DNA from: DASRVA01 sp050732935
Lineage (GTDB): Bacteria; Gemmatimonadota; Gemmatimonadetes; JACCXV01; JAHWKZ01
Reading direction: 5' to 3'
Length of the DNA stretch: 5,750 nucleotides
Assembly: GCA_050732935.1 (NCBI GenBank)
Contig: JBOHRW010000151.1
Coordinates: forward strand, 1-5,750
Shown here: positions 1 through 5,009 of the stretch, piece by piece
Numbering within the stretch: the first letter of the stretch is position 1
Layout: each line of letters starts with the position of its first letter
The notes under the pieces: generated by a model
Seen by the model: the letters and a program-made list of their open reading frames with translations, nothing else
Told to the model about the DNA's origin: nothing
Database searches by the model: none
Translations under genes and position numbers: made by a program

Positions 1-740
1 GTCAGCATACGCTCGAAGGGTTGTCCAGGGGGTTCGCTAGGGATGTGATGCCCGTCGTCGGCGGGGAATCGTATCTGGCATCCTTTGCGACGTTTCGCTC
101 ATCCGATCCTGGACAGGACGAGCCGGAGGGGTTGGTCGCGCTCGTGTCCGAAGACGGATCGATCCAGGACACGCTGCTCACGTATCCTGGCCCGGAGGGG
201 TTGGTCGTCAGGGGAGACCAGTTCGTCGCGATCTCGAGGAATCCCTTCGGCCGCTCGGTCGCGATCCACCTGACCGACGGGAGGGTCTATTACGGCCGGA
301 CCGACTCCCTCGCGGTGGGGATCTACGACCTGGAGGGCACAAGGGTAGGAGGTTTTCAGGATCCGCACGAACCGGTGCCGATCACCGAGTCGGACGTCGA
401 GCACGCGGTGACTGAGCAGCAGGAGGCCGACATGTCGCCGGAGATCATTCGCGGGTTCGTCGACGCCCTCCGGGCCGCGGTGCCAGAGACCTGGCCCGTG
501 TTCGACCGCTTTCTCGTCGACAAGCGGGGGCGGATCTGGATCGACCTCACCCCCCGGCCCGAAACTCCGAACGAGTGGGCGATCTACGAGCCCGACGGCG
601 CAAGGGCCGCCACGTTCACGATGCCGGCCGGCTTCGAGGGGATGGCGGTGCGGGATGACGTGCTATTCGGTGTCGAGACCGACGAGTTCAACGTGCCTTC
701 GATCGTCGCCTATCGAATCGAAGTCGATCGGGGAGGTTAG
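1..740 (+). CDS. 6-bladed beta-propeller-type protein, C-terminal part (5' end outside window)
   Basis: The frame (first full codon at base 3) is open to the left edge and ends at TAG 738-740, so about 246 C-terminal residues are seen. The TTG at 21 could be read as a start but has no Shine-Dalgarno sequence, and the frame continues upstream with ordinary codons (QHTLEG), so I treat the gene as truncated by the window. The C-terminus carries repeated beta-strand/Asp-Gly turns typical of propeller blades: LVSEDGS, IYDLEGT, FLVDKRGRIWIDL and IYEPDGA. The order 'PVFDRFLVDxxGRIWI ... W.IYEPDG ... VLFGVETDEFNVPSIVAYR' is the usual tail of the 6-bladed propeller proteins expanded in Gemmatimonadota. 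A charged helical insert (near 391-475) interrupts the propeller, as in those relatives. Function is unknown; such proteins are usually exported, but the N-terminus that would show this is missing. Confidence 0.75.
   Translation, partial: QHTLEGLSRGFARDVMPVVGGESYLASFATFRSSDPGQDEPEGLVALVSEDGSIQDTLLTYPGPEGLVVRGDQFVAISRNPFGRSVAIHLTDGRVYYGRTDSLAVGIYDLEGTRVGGFQDPHEPVPITESDVEHAVTEQQEADMSPEIIRGFVDALRAAVPETWPVFDRFLVDKRGRIWIDLTPRPETPNEWAIYEPDGARAATFTMPAGFEGMAVRDDVLFGVETDEFNVPSIVAYRIEVDRGG
123..207 (+). repeat. 16-bp direct repeat within the propeller gene
   Basis: The 16-mer ccggaggggttggtcg occurs at 123-138 and again, perfectly, at 192-207. The 69-bp offset is exactly 23 codons, so both copies encode PEGLV in the same frame. 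It may be a remnant of a small in-frame duplication or shared sequence of two half-blades. The intervening sequence is not obviously duplicated. Confidence 0.6.
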
Positions 741-789
741 CTCCGGAGATCATCGCGGGTGCCTCCACCCATTGCGTGAGCCTCTCCCT

Positions 790-950
790 CTAGTTTGGTG
801 GGCAAGGGAGTTTCCGGATTCGATTGATGGTGTCCGCCTTCACGAGGTTCTCTACGAGCAGGACACGTACGAAAGCCCGGTCCTTCTCGCGAAATGCGAC
901 AGCTTGCTGGCCGCCAGGTCGTGCACTTCTACGCAATAGCCCACCGCAAG
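790..950 (-). pseudogene. Nucleotidyltransferase (DUF6036-like) C-terminal remnant, frameshifted
   Basis: Reading the minus strand from about 950, one frame gives LAVGYCVEVHDLAASKL. At about 899-900 the frame must shift by one base. The continuing frame reads VAFREKDRAFVRVLLVENL then VKADTINRIRKLP, and ends at a TAG (790-792). Restoring one G after the Leu codon joins the halves as ...HDLAASKL-VAFREKD..., which is the conserved 'C-LE-HDLA-SKL-A-REKD--FV--LL---LV' block I know from DUF6036-type nucleotidyltransferase proteins. Only about 53 residues survive of a family usually near 180-200. The catalytic N-terminal part is absent, and the upstream frame hits a stop near 984. This is therefore a decayed fragment. 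It explains most of the gap between the propeller gene and the antitoxin, whose promoter lies just beyond it. Family name is from memory; the frameshift is read directly. Confidence 0.75.
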
Positions 951-970
951 CGGCGGGGAGCAGACCTCGG

Positions 971-1000
971 TTGGCCTTGCAGACTACTAGTGACTATCTT
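971..1000 (+). promoter_or_regulatory. Putative promoter of the toxin-antitoxin operon, leaderless type
   Basis: A -35-like TTGGCC (971-976, 4 of 6 to consensus) and a -10-like TATCTT (995-1000, 4 of 6) are separated by 18 bp. The ATG at 1007 lies exactly where transcription would begin, 7 bases after the -10, and no Shine-Dalgarno sequence precedes it. A small inverted repeat, TAGT-G-ACTA (988-996), and a GACTA direct repeat 10 bp apart (982 and 992) overlap the -10. These are candidate operator elements for antitoxin autorepression, as is usual for this class of operon, but the half-sites are short. Confidence 0.45.
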
Positions 1001-1006
1001 ATGACC

Positions 1007-1267
1007 ATGTCGACCGTGCAAGTTGCCGAACTGAAGGCGAAGCTGAGCGAGTATCTGCGGCGCGTCCGTCGAGGCCATTCCATTACCGTGCTCCACCGGG
1101 ACCACCCCATTGCGCGATTGATCCCCTATGAGCGCACCGAACCCCTGAGCTCTCGAGAGCCACTGAACAGGGTCCCGACCCTTGGCGACGTCCCTCTTCC
1201 GCCGCCGCTGGATCTCCCGGTCGATATCCTGGATGTCCTCGAAGAAGAACGCCAGAGCCATCGCTGA
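1007..1267 (+). CDS. vapB: Type II antitoxin, Phd/YefM (VapB-like) family
   Basis: This 86-residue protein would neutralise the downstream PIN ribonuclease and repress its own operon. Residues 4-40 (VQVAELKAKLSEYLRRVRRG followed by ITVLHRDHPIARLIP) match the Phd/YefM N-terminal DNA-binding and dimerisation fold. The C-terminus is Pro-rich and then acidic and helical (LPPPLDLPVDILDVLEEERQ), as expected for the segment that wraps the toxin. The family usually begins one to three residues before the VAELK motif, and a -10 element sits 7 bases upstream, so ATG 1007 is preferred. ATG 1001 (two residues longer) is the alternative. A much longer in-frame start at 824 is rejected because it reads through the antisense of the nucleotidyltransferase remnant. 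The stop is followed after 9 nt by the toxin gene. The family call is firm; the exact start is not. Confidence 0.9.
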   Translation: MSTVQVAELKAKLSEYLRRVRRGHSITVLHRDHPIARLIPYERTEPLSSREPLNRVPTLGDVPLPPPLDLPVDILDVLEEERQSHR

Positions 1268-1276
1268 CCGTCGTCG

Positions 1277-1693
1277 TTGAACGCTTACGTCGACTCTTCG
1301 GTGCTTCTGCGCATTGTGCTCGGCCAACCTGGGGCGCTGGTCGAATGGAAGTCGATACGTCTGGGTGTGGCCAGCGCGCTGGTCGAGGTCGAGTCGCTCA
1401 GGACGTTGGATCGACTGAGACTGGGCGGAGAGGTTTCTCCGGAACAGCTCGCCGAACGCCGAGAGGCGGTGTTCCGGCTCGTCGAGGAGATGGAAGTCAT
1501 CGAGCCCACGATGCCGGTTCTGAGGAGAGCCTCCCAACCTTTTCCGACTCCACTCGGAACGCTGGACGCGATCCACCTGTCGACCGCGCTCCTGTGGCAG
1601 CAAGTCCGTAGGGAGGAGATCGTCATGGCTACTCATGATGGGGCGCTGGCGACCGCGTCGCGGGCATCGGGGCTGCGGGTCGCTGGGTTCTGA
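1277..1693 (+). CDS. vapC: PIN-domain toxin ribonuclease, VapC-type
   Basis: This 138-residue single-domain PIN protein is of typical VapC length. VapC toxins are Mg2+-dependent endoribonucleases that inhibit translation by cutting tRNA or rRNA; the target here cannot be read. The acidic active site appears complete: Asp6 in YVDSSVLLR, Glu39 in ALVEVESLRTL, Asp97 in LGTLDAIHLSTAL, and Asp121 in MATHDGAL. This suggests an active enzyme. The only start near the antitoxin stop is TTG 1277; no ATG or GTG lies between. The gene is in the same frame as the antitoxin, 9 nt after its TGA, with no separate Shine-Dalgarno sequence, so translation probably depends on antitoxin translation. The weak start and coupling would keep toxin below antitoxin. 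It converges with the minus-strand membrane gene across a 40-nt gap (1694-1733) in which I see no terminator hairpin. Confidence 0.92.
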   Translation: MNAYVDSSVLLRIVLGQPGALVEWKSIRLGVASALVEVESLRTLDRLRLGGEVSPEQLAERREAVFRLVEEMEVIEPTMPVLRRASQPFPTPLGTLDAIHLSTALLWQQVRREEIVMATHDGALATASRASGLRVAGF

Positions 1694-1733
1694 ATTCGGC
1701 CTCCAAACCTGCATACCCTCATCGCGAAGCCCG

Positions 1734-4163
1734 TCACAGCCGTTGGAAGACCCACCCCGCCAGGAGGTAGAGTCCCCCGGCGATCAGGACCACGCCCCTG
1801 AAGCCTGCCCCCAAGGCGACGAGCGGCGCGGCCGCGGCGCCGATCACCGACAGGAACCCGTTGACGCCCCAGCACCACGGGATCCAGTCCGGACGGCGAT
1901 CGGCGACCCGCTGGAGGCCGAGGGGGAACGGCATCCCCATGAGGAATGCGACCGGAGCGAGCAGCCCGAGCGCCAGCGCCATTCGCATCGGGAGCGGGGT
2001 GGCGGCGAACATCTCCCACAGCGCCAATCCACCCACATAGGTAAGCGGGGCGAGGACGGCGATCGCGAGGAAGGGGAACCATGGCGAGAGGGGCCGGCTG
2101 GTGTTCGCGAGGCGGTGCGACACAAGGCTCCCGAGGCCGGCGAATACGAGGAAGGCGGCCAGAACCACGGCGGTCGCGTAGACCGGATCGGCCAGGAAGA
2201 GGACGAGTCGCTGGATGGACGAAACCTCGAGCAGCATGAACGCGAGTCCGAGGAGGGCGAAGTAGAGAAACAGGGAGCCCCCGCCCTCGCCTGGCCGTCC
2301 GGGTAGCGGGGTGCGGGGCGAGGGCAGGCCGCCATTCCGCGGCAGGAAGAGGAGCGGCAAGAGGATCAGGGCCGCCGCGATCGGGATCGCCTGGACGAGG
2401 ATCAGGACCTGCGCGACCAGCCCCCACTCGAAGTACGGAAGCGCAAGTCGGCCTCCCGTCCGCCACAGCTCGAGCAGCCGGTCGAGCGGCAGGAAGTGGA
2501 AGTAGAACGGCGCCTCGTCGGTCACCGGATCGACCTCGAACGGATATTGCTGGAGGAACCGTCCGGGTCTCGGCCCCAGAAGTCCCTCGGCGGCGGCCCG
2601 GTACCAGTCGGGTTCCAGGATGTTGAAGCGGTTGGCGGCCGCCTCCGGAACCCCCGGCGTCCAGGCGATGTCGAAGGAGCGCGCTTCGGCCCAGCCGCGG
2701 AGACGGGCGACCTCCGCGGGAGCGAACGGCCGTCGGCTCACCAGGAGGGTCACTGCCCCCCAGCTTCTGAGGAGTGCAACCCGTGGACCGGCGGCGACTC
2801 CCTCGCCGTCCAGCACGGTCCGCACGGTCGCCAGGAGGCGCGGGATCTCCCGTGGCGGCTGGATGGCCCACCGGGTGATCGCCAGGATGCCGTCGGGATC
2901 GAGGGCTTCCCACAGATCCGCCATCCCCTGCACGGTGAAAAGATAGGACGCGCCGGCCGCCGCCATGCCCCCGGCCGCTCCGTGGAGCGAGCCCATCTCA
3001 GCGACCAGGATCCGGTCGTATCGCCGATCCGTCGCGTGCAGAAAGGCGCGAGCACTCATCGCAACCCGGTGGACCTCCGGGCCGAGAGTCTCGGGTGCCA
3101 GCAGCGGATCGATCCGCCGATCGTGGTCGACCACCGTGATGGTGTCGGCGCCGGAAGCCCGCGCCAGGTGGATCGCGGAGCCGCCACCCAGGCCGAGGAC
3201 CAGGACGTTCGACGCGGGGTCGCCACCGATCGCGAAGGCGGACCCTCCCGTGGTCTGGCGGAGGAGCGCCGTATCGGCCGCCAGCGTGCGCGGTCCGAGG
3301 GGCTCGCCGTTCAGATAGAGGACCGGCCGAGGCGGCACAGGCCGATCCAGAGCGAGGCTCGTCCCCGGGAGATAGCGCAGGGCGGGTGCGGCCACGACGT
3401 CCAGGCGCCCCAGCGGTCCTGCACGCCGCGCGGTCACCCGGGCCTCCGGGAGCTCGAGCGCGAGGCTCTCCTCCTTGTACGACGACATCGGGACGGGTGG
3501 CGGCGGCAGAAACGCGAGCGTGCCTGCCATGACCGCGGGCACGAGGACCCAGCGGGCGAGCCTGGATCCGTGCCAGGCGAGGATCGGCAGCAGGCTGATC
3601 CCGGCGACGATCCCGACCGCGGCCGGGAGCCGCGCAGCGGGCAGCCACGCGACGAGCGCCAGCCCGAGCAGGCTGCCGGCCCCCGAGCCCGCGAGGTTGG
3701 CGGCGTAGACCCTTCCGATCCGTTCCGGGGCGATCAGGAAGGAGAGTGCGACGGCCGCTCCGGCGAAGAAGAACGGCACCCCCAGCACGATCCAGGTCAC
3801 GCCCAGGTACAGGAACTGCCGCGGCACGGCGATCAGCTCGAAGGCGTCGAACGGGATCGTCGCGGCAAGACGGTAGGCTGGACCGAAGGTCAGCGCGGCC
3901 AGCGCGACGGCGATCACATAGGCGGATCGTTCCCGCCCGGCGAGCCGCCGACGCCGTGCGACCGTCACCACGCTGCCGCTGGCCCCGAAGCCGAGCAGGG
4001 CCAGCCCGATCACCAGCGCGGCGAAGTGGCTCCAGTGGATGATGGAGAAGACGTGGACGAGCGTGACTTCGTAAGCGAGGACGGCCGCCGAGAGAAGCGC
4101 GAGCGAGGCGAGCAGCGCCGCGCCACCGGGCGCGCGGCGCTGGCTTGCGCCGGCCCCCATCAT
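1734..4163 (-). CDS. Polytopic membrane protein with a spermidine-synthase-fold domain
   Basis: This 809-residue protein appears to have about seven transmembrane helices at 18-222, a soluble domain at about 230-575, and about seven more helices at 580-806. The soluble part has a Rossmann SAM-type motif, VLVLGLGGGSAIHLA (320-334), with acidic Asp346 (VVDHD). It then has the block YLFTVQGMADLWEALDPDG, ITRW and PPRE typical of the membrane-fused 'spermidine synthase-like' family. Where true spermidine synthases have a catalytic D--DP motif, it has ILVAEMGSLHG, so aminopropyl transfer is doubtful and the reaction is unknown. Other family marks are LLGFGASGS (56-64), TDEAPFYFHF (548-557) and WCWGVNGFLSVIG (763-775). 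Tandem ATGs (4163, 4160) follow the pcm stop by 14 nt without a clear Shine-Dalgarno sequence, which suggests an operon and coupling. The loop at 609-629 contains a palindromic repeat. Length is normal for the family, and the frame is intact. Confidence 0.85.
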   Translation of the reverse strand: MMGAGASQRRAPGGAALLASLALLSAAVLAYEVTLVHVFSIIHWSHFAALVIGLALLGFGASGSVVTVARRRRLAGRERSAYVIAVALAALTFGPAYRLAATIPFDAFELIAVPRQFLYLGVTWIVLGVPFFFAGAAVALSFLIAPERIGRVYAANLAGSGAGSLLGLALVAWLPAARLPAAVGIVAGISLLPILAWHGSRLARWVLVPAVMAGTLAFLPPPPVPMSSYKEESLALELPEARVTARRAGPLGRLDVVAAPALRYLPGTSLALDRPVPPRPVLYLNGEPLGPRTLAADTALLRQTTGGSAFAIGGDPASNVLVLGLGGGSAIHLARASGADTITVVDHDRRIDPLLAPETLGPEVHRVAMSARAFLHATDRRYDRILVAEMGSLHGAAGGMAAAGASYLFTVQGMADLWEALDPDGILAITRWAIQPPREIPRLLATVRTVLDGEGVAAGPRVALLRSWGAVTLLVSRRPFAPAEVARLRGWAEARSFDIAWTPGVPEAAANRFNILEPDWYRAAAEGLLGPRPGRFLQQYPFEVDPVTDEAPFYFHFLPLDRLLELWRTGGRLALPYFEWGLVAQVLILVQAIPIAAALILLPLLFLPRNGGLPSPRTPLPGRPGEGGGSLFLYFALLGLAFMLLEVSSIQRLVLFLADPVYATAVVLAAFLVFAGLGSLVSHRLANTSRPLSPWFPFLAIAVLAPLTYVGGLALWEMFAATPLPMRMALALGLLAPVAFLMGMPFPLGLQRVADRRPDWIPWCWGVNGFLSVIGAAAAPLVALGAGFRGVVLIAGGLYLLAGWVFQRL
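2283..2325. repeat. Inverted repeat embedded in the membrane-protein gene
   Basis: gccctcgcc (2283-2291) and ggcgagggc (2317-2325) form a perfect 9-bp inverted repeat around a 25-nt centre. It encodes residues 613-627 of the membrane protein (LPSPRTPLPGRPGEG), a Pro/Gly-rich hydrophilic stretch in the loop between two transmembrane helices. Dispersed GC-rich palindromes often translate to such 'PLPGRPGEG' sequence when they lie in coding DNA, so this looks like a small mobile or dispersed repeat tolerated in frame. Whether copies exist elsewhere in the genome cannot be seen here. Confidence 0.55.
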
Positions 4164-4177
4164 CGACGGGGCTCGGC

Positions 4178-4930
4178 TCAGTGCTCGCCCGTCAGCGGCA
4201 CGAACTGGACCGGCAGCACGCTGCGGGTGGTGACTGATCCATCGGCCGCCTTTTCCACGAGCACCAGGTTCTGGACCTGGAACGGCCCGCCGACCGGGAT
4301 TGCCATCCGGCCGCCCGGCACGAGCTGCTGGACCAGGGGCGGGGGAATGTGCCCGGCCGCGGCGGTGACGAAGATCGCGTCGAAAGGGGCATGCTCCTCC
4401 CAGCCGTAATACCCGTCCGCGTTGCGCACTTCGACATCGCGGTAGCCCCGTTCCTCCAACCGCTCGGCCGCGCTCGCGGCCAGCTCGGGGACGATCTCGA
4501 TCGTGAAGACCGAGTCCACCAGCATGCTCGCCACCACCGCCTGATAGCCGGAGCCGGTCCCCACCTCGAGCACCTTGTCATCGGGCTCGAGCTCGAGCAT
4601 CTCGGTCATGAAGGCCACGATGTACGGCTGGCTGATCGTCTGGCCGTGGCCGATGGGAAGTGGGTGATCCCCGTACGCCCGGTCGCGGTGGATCTCGGGG
4701 ACGAAAAGATGCCGCGGTACGGCCAGCATGGCGCCCAAGACCTCCTGGTCCTCGATCCCGCGATCGGCGATCTGCCGGCGCACCATCTCCGCGCGCTCTT
4801 GGGTCCGTTCGGAGGGAGCCGCCTGTCCGTACAGGGCTCCCGACGACGCCGCGAGGAGGGCGGCAAAGCACGCCGCCCGGGCAGTGGCCGGGGTTGCCGT
4901 GAGAACGGCGGCGGCCGGAAGGTTCGTCAC
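4178..4930 (-). CDS. pcm: Protein-L-isoaspartate O-methyltransferase with signal peptide
   Basis: This enzyme (EC 2.1.1.77) transfers a methyl group from S-adenosylmethionine to L-isoaspartyl residues in damaged proteins, starting their repair. The core is complete: LGAMLAVPRHLFVP (65-78), the family signature PIGHGQTISQPYIVAFM (92-108), SAM motif VLEVGTGSGYQAVVAS (120-135), acidic motif TIEIVPEL (143-150), and PFDAIFVTAAAGHIPPPLVQQLVPGG (182-207, given here as one run of motif II/III; key residues Asp184, Pro196, Gly206-207). The protein is 250 residues against about 208 in E. coli. The extra N-terminus has a hydrophobic stretch at 20-34 and an Ala-rich end near YGQA-AP (34-39), resembling a secretion signal, so the enzyme is probably periplasmic. 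GTG 4930 is the start because a GGAG sits 5 nt upstream. It leads a two-gene operon with the membrane protein and is divergent from the deacetylase gene. Confidence 0.93.
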   Translation of the reverse strand: MTNLPAAAVLTATPATARAACFAALLAASSGALYGQAAPSERTQERAEMVRRQIADRGIEDQEVLGAMLAVPRHLFVPEIHRDRAYGDHPLPIGHGQTISQPYIVAFMTEMLELEPDDKVLEVGTGSGYQAVVASMLVDSVFTIEIVPELAASAAERLEERGYRDVEVRNADGYYGWEEHAPFDAIFVTAAAGHIPPPLVQQLVPGGRMAIPVGGPFQVQNLVLVEKAADGSVTTRSVLPVQFVPLTGEH

Positions 4931-4935
4931 CAGGT

Positions 4936-4939
4936 CTCC
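4936..4939 (-). promoter_or_regulatory. Ribosome binding site of pcm
   Basis: On the minus strand GGAG lies 5 nt before the GTG at 4930. It is the only clear Shine-Dalgarno sequence in the window and fixes the pcm start, thereby including the signal-peptide region. Confidence 0.7.
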
Positions 4940-4973
4940 GTACCCCGGTCACCCGAGAGTGGGTTCCGGCCGC

Positions 4974-5001
4974 TTGCGCGCCACAAGGCCCCCGCTAGAC
5001 T
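4974..5001 (+). promoter_or_regulatory. Putative promoter of the deacetylase gene
   Basis: TTGCGC (4974-4979) and TAGACT (4996-5001), each 4 of 6 to the sigma-70 consensus, are 16 bp apart. Transcription would start near 5008, only 0-3 bases before the ATG at 5010, which has no Shine-Dalgarno sequence. The site lies in the 79-bp region divergent from pcm (4931-5009). I see no equally convincing promoter for pcm on the opposite strand. Confidence 0.45.
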
Positions 5002-5009
5002 CGCATCGG

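Noticed and set aside
741..748. CTCCGGAG palindrome after the propeller gene as a terminator
   Set aside because: The palindrome has no loop and no following T-tract, so there is no support for intrinsic termination.
655..939. Plus-strand open frame of 94 codons after the propeller gene
   Set aside because: It begins inside the propeller gene in another frame and continues antisense to the nucleotidyltransferase remnant, without motifs of its own.
824..1006. N-terminal extension of the antitoxin to an ATG at 824
   Set aside because: The extra residues are unlike any Phd/YefM protein and are the antisense of the nucleotidyltransferase remnant. Family length and the promoter position favour 1007.
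929..1714. Minus-strand open frame of 261 codons across the toxin-antitoxin pair
   Set aside because: It is antisense to both TA genes, which have convincing family motifs, and its own product has none.
1694..1733. Bidirectional terminator between the convergent toxin and membrane-protein genes
   Set aside because: I found no stable hairpin or T-tract in these 40 bases.
1633..2913. Minus-strand open frame of 426 codons overlapping the membrane-protein gene
   Set aside because: It is a shifted frame on the same strand as the membrane gene, with Arg/Gly/Pro-rich sequence and no recognisable motif. The membrane-protein frame has clear family motifs.
2496..4409. Long plus-strand open frame of 637 codons
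   Set aside because: It lies antisense to the membrane protein and the end of pcm, and its product is a low-complexity Arg/Gly/Asp/Gln-rich string without domains. It is a by-product of high-GC codon use on the opposite strand.
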